From NCBI GenBank assembly GCA_024699855.1, contig JAMPIQ010000001.1, positions 10,602,001 through 10,666,000 on the forward strand: a stretch of 64,000 nucleotides of DNA, given 5' to 3'. The translations under genes and the position numbers were made by a program. Source of the DNA: Aphelenchoides besseyi (lineage: Eukaryota; Nematoda; Chromadorea; Rhabditida; Aphelenchoididae). The notes beneath the pieces are model-generated. The model saw only the letters and a list, made by a program, of their open reading frames with translations, searched no databases and was not told the origin of the DNA. Positions 47,182 through 57,766 of this stretch are shown piece by piece (within the stretch, counting starts at the first letter, position 1; the number at the start of each line of letters is the position of its first letter).

Positions 47182-48632
47182 TTATTCTCCATCTCGCAAT
47201 TTCAACAAGTTTTCTAAAATCTCCGTTTGTTCGTCCCAAAAATGGCGGTAAATTTGCGGTGCAGATTCTGCACGACGTTTGATTGTTGCATTCAGTTCGC
47301 CAATTACTCTGTAAGCCAAATCCATGACTGCCGGATTGTCGTTCAAGTCTGTCGGATTGCCGTAGATGAGCTTTTTCGCTTGAGGTCTGAAAGCAAATTT
47401 GAGAAACGAAATGAGCTTTTGAACTCACATTTGGTCGCGACTCATCAGTAGAATCGAGCAGTTGGTCTTCAATCCATGACTTGGTTGGATATCGCTTGCA
47501 TATGTGGTGCTAAACAATGAAATCTATTGAAGCAGAAAAATCTTTATACCACGGCAACGCTGCTTCTTGAATTAACCGCTGTTTTTCGGTTGTAACTTCG
47601 ATATTGAGTTTGCGAGCGATTGCAATGAAAAGATCTGAAATATCGATGAGCGGCCACTTGAAATAGCCTACTGATTGGCAGATCGACTCGATTGAAGAGA
47701 TTGTCCGGCAGACAGAATCCGTATTCGATCCACAGTCGGGGATTGTCATGTGGACCATAACAAACGAAAAGCTCGTCGCCTTCTGCCACAAAACAATGAT
47801 CAGCGGCAACCACGTACTGTTGATCGTGCTTGTCAAAACGACCCACACACTTAAACACAAATAAAAACATTCCAAGAGAAAAACAAACCTGCGCTTTCGG
47901 ATCGTGATTCGCCATGTCAACCATCGGAATGACGGCAATCGAGTCGCCAGTCGTTAAGCTGTCGACCAGTGGATGCGGCGGGTTTTCCAAGTAGATGCAT
48001 CGTGTATTGACCACGTGCCACGCCCAGTTCAAGCGATTCAGGTCGAGATCCAAAAGCTCCGAGATCTGAAGAACGAAATCAGCAATCTTCCCGTTGGGCT
48101 TTTAACCAACTTTTTTTCGAACCTGTTCAAACTCCAGTCTCTGTTTCTCCAACAAATCTCTTAACCTCAACGGTAGCTGATCGACCGGAATCTCTTTGCC
48201 CAAATCGGTGGTGGCTAATGGAGTCGTGAATTCCGAAGGTAAAACGTTCAAATAATCGCGAAACGGCGAATTCGCATTTTGAGTTTCTTGGTAAAAGAAC
48301 AGAACGAGAATTGTGAACGGATCCAATCGACTTATGGCACAGGAATTGCGAGCATGTTGTAGAGTTGAGTACCTGGTTAAGAGCTGCGCATACTCCGGCA
48401 AATCGGCAACGACGCCAGCGGTTATGATCAGCGACTTCGGAATCTAAATGACGGAAATTAAAAACAGAAATACTGTATATACACGAAGGAAGATTTCATT
48501 GCATCTAATCGCTCTCTTGGCTACCAAACCACAGCCTCGATCAGCACCCAACTGTCGTGGCTCAGCGGCTTCCAAGTTTACTCCGTGACGTTTGGACCAT
48601 TCTACGAACTTCGTCAATGTTCTCTCGTTCAT
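47182..48632 (-). CDS. SETD4/LSMT-like SET-domain methyltransferase
   Basis: Eight exons (48632-48483, 48443-48373, 48330-48123, 48065-47889, 47849-47672, 47634-47550, 47509-47429, 47386-47182), all phases matching, 384 aa. It has a split SET domain of the Rubisco-LSMT kind: DRGCGLVAKRAIRCNEIFLR, later NWAWHVVNTRCIYLE, then the core VIPMVDMANHDPKAQ and GDELFVCYGPHDNPRLWIEYGF, followed by an alpha-helical substrate-binding half. SETD3, SETD4 and SETD6 share this plan; SETD4 fits best by length and the lack of extra domains. Substrate in worms unknown. The AATAAA overlaps the stop codon, and the TFIP11 gene follows after 131 bp, so co-transcription is possible. Confidence 0.8.
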
Positions 48633-48762
48633 CTAAACACACACTGAGACCTTTCGAGGTCGATCAGCTTTCTGATGGTAAAAACAACGTTCATACGTCT
48701 CCAATTACACAGGCACTCAAACTCGAAATAAACATTTGTTTATTAAAAAATTTAGAAAAAGA

Positions 48763-50158
48763 TCAAATAACCCGGAAATTGCATTTTTGACAGTTCTTGT
48801 TGTTCGACAAACCTAAACGACATGTCAATTCAGGAGAAGGAAAAACAAACGCACCGCCGGAAATTGAAGTTCCCGCACCAAACGCTCTGATCTGTTCCAG
48901 TCGACCGCGCTTCAAATCCACGGGCTCCGTGAAACAGATTTCGACGTAGACCGTGCAGCTGATGAATACCGTTGGTTGACCGCTTGTCGATTGAACGATC
49001 CGCAGGAATGGATTGTCGCCAAAGTCTAAGGGCTTGGTGTTTGCTTGACAGAAGCTGAAAATTGTAATCAAAAGGAAACTTCCGGGAAAACAAACCGATC
49101 GACCGTCGAGTTTCGAGCACAAACGATTAAAGTCACGTAGTGCGGTTTGTTGGAGCAATAGAAGTCGGTGAAGTAGAGAGACATGGTCGTCGGATCGAGC
49201 AGTTCGGTGGCATCGATAGAGAATCGCGTGTCGCCGAAAGGCGACGTTGCCGGTAGCTGTCCGTTCTGATGGAAACCAGAGAAGAAAAGGCCGTCGATTT
49301 GCCCGTTAATTGGCGAGGCGGCGTGACCGCTGTAATCCTTAAGATACGGTTGCATTATGCCGTTGAATTTGTTCGTGATCTCGGTGAAATAAAGTTGCGG
49401 TTTCACTCGGTACAAAACTCGTGTCCATTGGGTTGGCGAATTGAAGAGAAATCTCTTTGCCAAAACGAACAAATTGTCGAGCTCAACAGCGGAGAAAATC
49501 GCACGAACTTGCTGGGAAAACGATTGGTAAACTTCGCCGCCGGATTTGGCCACTAACTTCACACCAATTTCGTACTTCTTCCCGCCGCAGACTCGGAATT
49601 CGTGGAAGGGAACTCGCGAGTCAATGGTTTCTTGGATAACAACCGATGCTCCGCATTTCACTTCAACGATCAACTGGTGGGAATCGAATTCTGAAGGACA
49701 TGAAAAAACGTAAAGAAAGCAACTCACTTGTTCGCGGAATAGTCCACGTGATTTTGCAGAAATTCGAGTTTATCTGCACGTCCACAGCAAACGGTCGATC
49801 CGAAACTCCGCTTCGAGTCGCCGTCAATTTGATGGCCGCTGACGAGAACTGATCGCTTAGTGTGTGGATTTCGCTGGACTTTTTTTGTGCATCGATTTGT
49901 GTCGGTTGTTGAGCTCGTGGAGTCACCGAAGCAATCCAATCAGCACGCGAAAGATTGGCATGTGGAATCGCGCACACGGACGATCGAATCCACTAAACAA
50001 ATGGATCACCAGAGTCCCAATGGCTTAGCGTTTACCTCCGGAGCTGGACAATCAGGAATGAAAGTTGGCGGTTGAAGGAATTCGCTGGGAATCGGACGAT
50101 TCGTTCGCTTCAACGACCAGAAATCCGCAGAATCGTTTATTTTGTTTTTGTCGAACAT
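48763..50158 (-). CDS. PHYHIP-like protein (FN3 plus PHYHIP C-domain), 424 aa
   Basis: Exons 50158-50036, 49992-49728, 49690-49096 and 49054-48763 agree in phase. Residues about 95-190 form a fibronectin-III-like unit (FCKITWTIPRTKFDSHQLIV ... KKYEIGVKLV). The next part matches the C-terminal domain of phytanoyl-CoA-hydroxylase-interacting proteins: VLYRVKPQLYFTEI, YSGHAASPINGQIDGLFFSG, SPFGDTRFSIDATEL, LYFTDFYCSNKPHYVTLIVC. PHYHIP and PHYHIPL are brain-enriched in vertebrates with poorly known roles; invertebrate copies are known. The C-terminal Cys-rich end (CRLGLSNNKNCQKCNF) resembles the family's. No signal peptide. Confidence 0.75.
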
Positions 50159-50510
50159 CAAAGAAAATTTGTTGACATTTTTATTGCAAAATCAAAAGCT
50201 TTAAAAGTGAAAGAACGCGAATCGGCTGTCGACTGTTAGCAACTAACGTGTCATCTGTTTCTAATTTTCTTTACAATCTGACTCTAATTCGTGAATACGC
50301 AGTTTGTTTGAAGATTCTTAATCGGTACTTTCCTGACAAAAGAAAGCTTTAAACGAACGTGAAATTCTTGTGATCAACACGTCAGATATTAACGATCACT
50401 TTGAACAAGTTCGTTTCTCCAACTGGAAAGTCATTCAAACACATCGACTATTCTTTCTTTTTTTATCGAAAATTACGACAAAGAATCATTTAATCGCTGG
50501 GTTTTGACTC

Positions 50511-50924
50511 TTAAGGTGCTTGAAAGTCATCAGAACACGTGAATTCTCCTAAGGCCTTTGACAGTTCAGCCAATTTGACTTTATCGTCGTCATCTGGAAG
50601 TACGTACGCGACGGTGAACGGCTCATCTGGGTCTGCGTTCCTGTTAGTAATTTCAATTGACACTAAACTTGCGTCCTCGTCCAAATCGATCCATTGAGTT
50701 TGGTCGGCAGTAGTACGTTTCTTGATCTTCGGCTTTCCTTCAATAACAATGCCTGTTGAAGTTCGTCTTGGATATTAGAGGCGTACTTGTATCCGGAACC
50801 ATGATGAAAACGTGCGTCTTTCCATTGCGGCAGACGATGTAGCGGTCGGTGTTTATCTCGATTTGGGAACTTAGACTAGTAGACTTGGTCGGGTGACTAA
50901 TGCTCTCAACCACGATGATCCGCA
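50511..50924 (-). CDS. Small acidic protein, about 126 aa, unknown
   Basis: Two exons (50924-50787 and 50752-50511) join in phase and end with TAA. The product is beta-rich then acidic (RYIVCRNGKTHVFIMVPDTS, QTQWIDLDEDASLVSIEITN, VAYVLPDDDDKVKLAELSKA). The first exon starts TGCGG after a TTTAAG acceptor with no in-frame ATG inside it; a start codon split as A|TG over an upstream intron would fit. That leader exon was not located. Family not recognised. Confidence 0.5.
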
Positions 50925-51280
50925 CTTAAATACAGCAAGGAACGGCGTCTTTCACATGAGAAATGAAACTTAGCTTCGAGCCTAATCTAACAGTACCGCA
51001 GGTAAGCTTTCAAACGTCGATAATCTGCTACACAACCAGACGGCGCAATGATTTGTGCTATTTTTCGGGCAAGGTCAATTTAGAGGACATAAGATCGATA
51101 GGAACAACTATGAATTAATAGTTAAAACGCAAATACGAAGATATCTGATTCTTAGAAATTCGACTTATGAACTTGTTAGATTCTTACAAATTGAGTTCAA
51201 AATGTAAACAGAATCGACGTTATCATTAATTTTCCGTTACATTTTCTGCCAACAAACATCATTTATTGCAACTGATCATT

Positions 51281-51831
51281 TTAATGCCAATCGTGATCCA
51301 AATGATGGTCATCGAAATGGTGGGGAAAATGGCCGTGATGTCCATCGAAATGATGAGGAGCATCGAAGTGTCCGTGATGTCCATCGAAGTGGTGTGGATG
51401 ATAAGCGTGTGCCGAGTGATGGCTGTGAGCTCCGTCGTGTCCATTGGCCCACCCATCTTCTTCGCCATGACCATCTCCGTGTTCGTTGGCATAGCCGTGA
51501 GCGTACGAGTCTCCAGAAGCATGATTCTTGTGACCTCCGTAGTCCAATCGAGCCCAATCCTGAGCGTCTCCTTTGGCATATTCGGCTTCGTGGGCGTGAT
51601 CATGAGCATCGGCGTGATTCTCGCCCCAACCGTCTCCGTGCTTCGATCCCCATTCTCCGTCGTGGCCATGAGACTCGTGGTCGTGATGATCCAAATGATG
51701 CGGATGCCAAGCGTCGTGATGGAAGAGTCCTGAAGAAACGGTCAGAATGACAAGTGAGTTCGTTTACCTGATCCCAAAACACTCAAAGAACATCCCGCCA
51801 AGAAGACAAAGAGAATGGTCGATTGGCTCAT
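51281..51831 (-). CDS. Secreted histidine-rich protein, 170 aa
   Basis: Exon 51831-51768 codes a signal peptide (MSQSTILFVFLAGCSLSVLG); exon 51729-51281 codes the mature part, roughly one quarter histidine with Gly, Asp and Ala, including repeats of HHFDGHHGHF. No cysteine remains after the signal peptide. Such proteins bind divalent metals (Zn, Cu, Ni) or heme through histidine clusters; the actual ligand is unknown. A TATAAA lies 47 bp upstream of the ATG and AATAAA about 30 bp after the stop, as for abundant secreted proteins. The repetitive frame is also open in other frames, which are shadows. Confidence 0.8.
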
Positions 51832-51877
51832 GACTAGAAGTCGATGGATTGATGATTCTCAACTTCTGATTCCGAGT

Positions 51878-51883
51878 TTTATA
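51878..51883 (-). promoter_or_regulatory. TATA box of the histidine-rich gene
   Basis: TATAAA on the minus strand (CTATAAAACTC) 47 bp upstream of the start codon. Confidence 0.5.
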
Positions 51884-52187
51884 GCAACACGGAAGCTCAT
51901 TCCGCGCGGATGTCAATGAGTTTTCAGTGTGACCGACGAACTGGGATGAGCTCATCGATGGGCTAATTAATGAGGTTCATTTGTTGCGTAGTCATTTCGA
52001 TACTCAAACAATCAGCTTCAAAGGCTACGAGTAAGAGAAAATTGTTTATTTGGACGAGAAAAAGCGGACTTCTATAGCAATGAGATCGATTGTATAACCC
52101 TCACTAGCGACCTTTAGACCTTGGGTGGTGGAACTTGATTTCCATCCTTTGATTTCTCTCCGACTTTCGGCTTCGGTTCTTCTGTTT

Positions 52188-52479
52188 TCACTGCTTTTTT
52201 TCACCTTTTTTCTCGTTGTTGTTCTTCTCTTTGCTCTTCTTGTTCTCGACCGTTTTCTTTTTGTCCTTTCCGGCCTTCTTCTTTGGACATAACCAACGCA
52301 GATTGCGGCGATAGACGGTCGAGTAGATGACCATCAAAATGGCAATTATGGCCACGTAAAGGCACAGAAAGATGAGTCCAATGAAGAAGTGATACTTGAG
52401 ACTGAAAACCGGGAATATGAGACACCAATCTGTGAACTTACGCGCAATGAAGTTGCTGAGTCGAAGTGTCGTTGGCCAT
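52188..52479 (-). CDS. Small single-pass membrane protein, 83 aa
   Basis: Exon 52479-52442 codes MANDTSTQQLHC with an N-glycosylation site (NDTS); exon 52401-52188 adds a membrane helix (FIGLIFLCLYVAIIAILMVI), a short juxtamembrane YRRNLRWLCP and a Lys/Glu-rich tail (KKTVENKKSKEKNNNEKKG). The short glycosylated ectodomain, one helix and a basic tail resemble KCNE-type channel subunits in layout only; no motif proves it. Confidence 0.6.
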
Positions 52480-52865
52480 CGCAAGCGCAGGGAAAGAGAA
52501 ACGGCCGACACTGCGGATTGAGACCCGGGAATACACACTTTTGTTTTTTCAGCTCTCAAATCAAAATCCAGGAAAATTTTCATCTGATGCAAAGTTCTTT
52601 AATAAAGTCAAATAAAAAGAAGTTCACGTGAAATCAAACATAAACTATGGAGACTTCTGATAGACCGTATGATCATTGCCACAAAGTACTGGAACGTAGA
52701 GCTAAATTTCTACTCCGTCAAAAAGTTCGTTAAATCACAAAGAAGAGCTTTGAATCAATAATCTTGTGGTTTATAGTGAACAATATTATATCATTCTCGA
52801 TTTTATGAATATGAGGTCGTGAGCACCTTATTGCTGCACAACAAGCGCTACACAAAGTCAAGAGA

Positions 52866-54345
52866 TCATTTGATTGAACTGCTGGAAATAGCGATCGGCT
52901 TCGTTTTCGTTTCGCATCCACTCGTTTGCACGTTCTTTTTGGTGTATAAGACAAAGAACAAGAAATAGAAGGACGTTGTTAAAAGTCCGAAACTGCAAAT
53001 TAAAGTCAAAACATTCTAATATTTTTCAAGCAAACCAAATTCACACACTCGCGCCAAAACTGATCCATCTCAGTGGTGAAGGTCGGAACTCGCAAAATGT
53101 AGAAAATATAAATCAGAAATACGGTGGAGTAGGAAACACTCTGAGCAATAGAAAACGGAGTTATCAAACGAATTGAGATCTGGGCTCCGTGCAATGAAAA
53201 CGATTTGGCCAACGTGTAAGTGTCCGAGATTCTCCTGCAGACGCTTGAAATTTAGTTGTTGCCTTAAGCTTACCGATAGTATCTGGCAAGTTGATGTTTG
53301 TTGTATAAGAGCAAACAAAGATCACCAATCGTGACAAGAACGTCGAAGCTTAACAAACTGAAAGCAGTTTGAAGAACATTCGCGTTGACTTCGACCGTGT
53401 TGAAGATCGGACCTAAAATATCGACGAGTCAAATCTACTAAAAAGCTTACGACACCGAGAGGATTGCTTGACCGATATTCTTGTTTTGAATTTTCTTATC
53501 AAACGACTCTTCCGAAAACATTATCGGGCAAAACAAGAACAAGTGTTAAAGAGACAACTCACCCGAGCAATACACTCTATCATAAAGGAGACCTTCTTTA
53601 ACATAATTCTTAAAGTAGAGAATCACTGAGATTTGCGGAATGACGAGCATAGACAACGCGATTACTATGCCAAACATCGATGGACGTGAACATACGCTGT
53701 TGAAGAATGACGCGTGAATCCTTTCAACAAGCAAGGCAACGTGAAATAACTGTAAATATTAATCGAAATAATGTTAATTGTCACTCACTGTATAGCCAGC
53801 AATGCAGGTTGATCTTAATTCACAAAGTACGCAATAAACATTAAAACTCACGTATGTTGACTATAAATTGTGTAGCAAAAGGATCCACTGAATCTGATAT
53901 TTTGCTTTCTTTTCAAGCAATTGACAAACCTCCACACAAAATCACAAGGTTGTGCATGACGAGCATATTCGTACTTCAAAACAAGAGATCACTTGAATAA
54001 GCACGCACTTACCAATCTGTACATAGAGACTAGAATGGCACAGGCAAAACCCCAAAAGTAATAAAAAATGCCGACGACACAAATGAGCTTAAAACCAATG
54101 ATTTTGATCGTTCTTGTTCAACTGACCTTTAGATTGACACTCATTAATCCAACGGCTCGGCGAATTGCTTTGGTTTTCAAATACCTGGACACTGAAATTA
54201 GTCCACAAATAGAAACCAAAATGTGAGTTAACGTGACACCCAAAATCCACGGACTTCGATTCAACTTCGATGCCAATTCGCAGTTCTCTTTGGTCAATTC
54301 GCCAATCACTAGAAGTTCACTTTTGATTGTATTTGCTTGAGCCAT
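52866..54345 (-). CDS. Sra/Srb-type serpentine chemoreceptor, 362 aa
   Basis: Ten exons (54345-54127, 54087-54013, 53973-53930, 53893-53852, 53813-53789, 53749-53563, 53508-53473, 53412-53274, 53243-53049, 52992-52866) keep frame when the weak GGTCAAG donor at 53472 is used. Features: NCELASKLNRSPWILGVTLT at TM1, LICVVGIFYYFWGFACAILV, LFHVALLVERIHASFF (the xxERxxAxx motif of the Sra superfamily), SMLVIPQISVILYF, then LLYNKHQLARYYRR, ISIRLITPFSIAQSVSYSTV and a last helix TTSFYFLFFVLY. Class within Sra/Srab/Srb/Sre not certain. Expected in sensory neurons. Confidence 0.65.
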
Positions 54346-55186
54346 AGCTAACGCTCTAAACTAAGAAATTATAACTAAAACTTGTGACTTCAGAAGTAAA
54401 ATCTTAAGATTTCTAGGCCGTAAAGTTGTATTGAACTTTGTAGTCGACTGATAAAAAGATAAACGAAAGTTAACAAGTAAAACAATCAGGTATATGAGCA
54501 CTCGATTATGTAACGAGAACTACAAACACAACTACAAAATAATTGAGTGTATGGTTCTCTCATACGAGAACATGACCACCTTATTTAAAGACTTGATTAC
54601 TTTTTATAATGTCAATACGGTAATTGTCGATTACAAACTTCGTGTGTAACACCCGACCAAAAGAACGTATACTGTTTTGAACCTTAAACATTTCAGCGAA
54701 AGAGTAGAAGCACAATCAAAGTGTAATTTGGCAAATTAACTTACGAATTGTTTTCCTACGTGTGCGAACGACTGACGACAAGATTTCAGCTAAGTGACTG
54801 TCGTTCTCTTTCAACACTCTTAGTGGAATTGTAATTGAGAACAATTGGATTCAATTTTGAGTTTTGATTTCTCAAAACGCAAGTGAGATTAAGCGGAAGT
54901 AAAGGGCAAGTTGTTTTTGAGGTTCAGCGATCTCTTTATCTTGAACAGCAAATAACCGTCGATTATTGAAATCAACTCGATCCTACGAGATCGACTGCTT
55001 AATCAAAAATTGCTCTTAACAACTGGTTGACGATAAGCAAATGATTTGTTTCCGTTCAATCAACTTGTCTTATGGTTATTTTTTTGTCTACTTTTGCACT
55101 GTAGATATAGCCCTTCAAGCACCACAGCTTTATACTGTTAACAAAAAGCGAATCGAACTGCCGCTCACAAGGAGAGGTCGTGAGTG
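54346..55186. other. Intergenic, no gene seen
   Basis: AT-rich stretch with no supported ORF, upstream of the foldback element. Confidence 0.45.
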
Positions 55187-55663
55187 CTCGCCGCCAGTTT
55201 TGGCTGAACTATATATCAGTCTACGCGCAATTTTACGCAGATTTCGAGTTATAGTCCGCTGGTCCTCCATTGGAAGTGTGAGCTGCAATAGTCGAGTGAG
55301 CAAGCGATCTGCTTGCGAAACACTCTTTTGGAGGTTGCAGGTTCGATTTTTTCGATCATTTCTTTCAAGTGCTGCGTTCTACCGAAACGAATCAAAAAGT
55401 GGGAAAAAAGTCGATTGAATTTCTTGTAGTCACCTACTATTCACTCTTTTCCTTTTTGCTTTGTGGATACAAGACAGCAACTTGTATTCGACGGCAGGGA
55501 GAACTGAACCCGCAATCTCCAAAAGAGTGTTCCGCAAGCAGATCGCTTGCTCACTCGACTATTGCAGCTCACACTTCCGAGGCAGGACCAGCGGACTATA
55601 ACTCGAAATCTGCGTAAAATTGCGCGTAGACTGATATATAGTTCAGCCAAAACTGTCGGCGAC
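55187..55663. repeat. tRNA-related foldback (long inverted repeat) element
   Basis: Arms of about 160 bp (55187-55347 and 55499-55663) are near-perfect inverted copies: the left arm reads TTTTGGCTGAACTATATATC ... TCGAGTGAGCAAGCGATCTG ... TTTGGAGGTTGCAGGTTCGA and the right arm is its complement with only a few differences. The spacer of about 150 bp is shared with the truncated copy at 20971-21262. Each arm holds a pattern like a tRNA gene (a D-arm-like TCGAGTGAGCAAGCG and a B-box-like GGTTCGA), so the arms may derive from a tRNA or a SINE. It ends 56 bp before a genuine tRNA-Leu gene. No coding capacity. Confidence 0.8.
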
Positions 55664-55718
55664 CAGAAAGACGGCGGTAAAGAGAACAAAAACCACTCAC
55701 TCGCTCTCCAACGACGTA

Positions 55719-55845
55719 GCAAGGATGGCCGAGCGGTCTAAGGCGCTGCACTCAAGAATCACCAGCGGGTTCTTCCGTCGAATGTGACGGTTCATGGGCG
55801 GTTGCAGTATCTTCGGATGCGTGGGTTCGAATCCCACTTCTTGCA
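55719..55845 (+). tRNA. tRNA-Leu(CAA), intron-containing
   Basis: Cloverleaf: acceptor GCAAGGA pairs with TTCTTGC plus discriminator A; D-arm GCCGAGCGGTCTAAGGC; anticodon stem CTGCA/TGCAG with loop CTCAAG and anticodon CAA; long class-II variable arm ATCTTCGGAT; T-arm GTGGGTTCGAATCCCAC. A 45-nt intron (about 55757-55801) sits directly after position 37, the canonical place and typical of animal tRNA-Leu(CAA). Confidence 0.93.
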
Positions 55846-55980
55846 GTAACATTTTTGTCAAATTTCTTTTGCGTAACCAGTTCATTTAAACCTCATTGGT
55901 GGAATGACTGACAACTAACACTACGAGCACAGTAAAAACCATTTTTATGGTTAAAATAAAACTAAAAATGAGTAATAAGT

Positions 55981-56858
55981 TTAAACTTCAGTTGAGGTTC
56001 GTGAGTTAGGAAGCAAAGTCCGAGGAGCAGAGTAAAGTTGATTCAATTCCTATAAACGATTTTGTGCAGTCAATTCGGATCCAAATTACCTGAGAAGTTT
56101 CTAATCGAAGAATACGAAAACGAACTCCAATGAACTTTCTGTCGATTTCTGAATCCAAAAGTCGAGTTGTCAAAATGACACACACGCGATCTTCAGGTGA
56201 CGGCCAAAAAGCACAGAGTTCGGATTTCAACTTCAGAACTTTTTCTTTCTTGGTAAGTGGATCATCAGCGACGTTGAGAATAAGATCTAAAGACAAAATC
56301 ATAAGATATGAAACAACATATTTACCCGAACTATCCATGACCAAAATCAACGGTCGTAACTTCTTTTTGGCCAACTGCAAAAGACCTTTGACTGGTGGTC
56401 CATGAAAATAAAATCGACGGTTCATCAGATCTCTCACATCAACACGCGCAATGTTGCCGTTGAATTCGGTAGCCATCGAACGTAGAATTGGTTCTGGATC
56501 GGCATCGCCTTGCAAAATGATTCCCGGCCACGGTTGAATGTATTCGATGCGACCATCGATTTTGAGCGGTTGGATGACGAAACGTTGAAGTTGCAAACAA
56601 ACTTCTCGATTGTCTTTCAGAGATTCCCATCCAGCTGTTCGTTCCATTCGTTTTAACAAAGAAAGAAGCCAATTCTCATATCCGAAGACATCAGTCCAAA
56701 CGTCAGGTAAGTGCCCCGATTTAAGGTCCAATTTGTTCAGACGTTTTAGCCACTAGAACAAATGATTCGATTTGAAAACAACTTACCTTGCGATGTTGAT
56801 TGTTAACCGAAACGGCGGTTGCAATGCTCGTCGATGTGGCTGTCGCTACGTAAGTCAT
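55981..56858 (-). CDS. AAA-like protein with lost Walker motifs, 254 aa
   Basis: Exons 56858-56787, 56752-56326, 56286-56090 and 56049-55981 agree in phase. The N-terminal part (KLDLKSGHLPDVWTDVFGYE) and the block PGIILQGDADPEPILRSMAT ... ARVDVRDLM ... LRPLILVMDSSG follow the order beta-strand/Walker A/Walker B of an AAA ATPase, but the GxxxxGK(T/S) loop reads GDADPEP and the acidic Walker-B pair is DSSG. The C-terminal region (FWPSPEDRVCVILTTRLLDS, IDRKFIGVRFRILRL) fits the strand/arginine-finger part. If the assignment is right it is a non-catalytic AAA pseudoenzyme, related by eye to the spastin/fidgetin/ATAD type; the family assignment is inferred. Confidence 0.45.
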
Positions 56859-56933
56859 TTAGTGGGAAGTCAGTTTCAGTAAAACGTAAAATAAATGTTC
56901 CTGTTGGCTTCTCACACAACCGCCGACTCTGAG

Positions 56934-57131
56934 TCATTGGACCGCCAAAAACGAAAAGATTTCCGGCGTAAAGAAAACTTTCTGAAACCGTAACAATAAA
57001 GTAAAAAGCGTTACCGCGATTGTTATTTTAATGACAGTGCAGGAAACAATAACCGTTTTATTGAGCACAACCAACGATTCCCACGACTTGATGTCCTTCA
57101 GCGTAATGACTAGGTACTTCTTTTCGAACAT
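56934..57131 (-). CDS. Tiny possible gene, 41 aa
   Basis: Exons 57131-57054 and 56981-56934 join in phase (MFEKKYLVITLKDIKSWESL ... FFTPEIFSFLAVQ). Too short to judge; it may be a leader exon of an undetected gene. Confidence 0.25.
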   Translation of the reverse strand: MFEKKYLVITLKDIKSWESLVVLNKTVIVSCTVIKITIAVTLFTLLLRFQKVFFTPEIFSFLAVQ

Positions 57132-57766
57132 CTCCTGAAATATCATTCATAAATTTACCGAGCTAACAGGTCACGATCTTGGCTCGTGATCTCTCTTTTA
57201 CTCTGACCAATCGTATTTTGGAATGCACCAAAACTTGTCAAGTTTGTCGTGTTATTAGAAGAATAAGATCCAATAGAAACGCTTAAAGTCATCAAGATAG
57301 GAATCCGCAAAAAGCTTTTTGATAAAATCGTTTTGATTCTAACAGCACCTAACGTAAGCTTATAATCGATAATCTACCTTAAAGTCTCTGTGCTAAAACC
57401 AAAACTATCTAGTTGTAGCACCCAATACTATGACAATATTGCCATTGCTGAGATTGGAGGAAGACACTAAACAACATCAACAGGCGAGTTAATCAACGAA
57501 AACTAACCGAATTCTACCGAACAAAAAATCAGCAAAAAGATACCCAAACATTTTTGCATACAAGAGCAATTGATCCTTAGTTTAAGAACAGTTTCCTATC
57601 AGTCATTTCGCTTATTAGCGGCCATTTTAGCATTCACATCATTCTACTTTTTGGCCTCATCCTCAACTGCTTATCCTTGTTCAACTAAGCCAATGATATC
57701 AAATAAAATGCATCTAAAACTTTTGAACATTTACGACACCCAAATTGTCGTTCCAAAACTCAATCG

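Noticed and set aside
51259..51750. Long Met/Ile/Thr-rich and Val/Ile/Ser-rich ORFs
   Set aside because: They arise from reading the histidine codon repeats (CAT/CAC) in other frames or on the opposite strand.
53410..53520. Frameshift in the Sra/Srb-type receptor
   Set aside because: At first the exons disagreed in phase; using the GGTCAAG donor at 53472 restores frame, so no lesion is needed.
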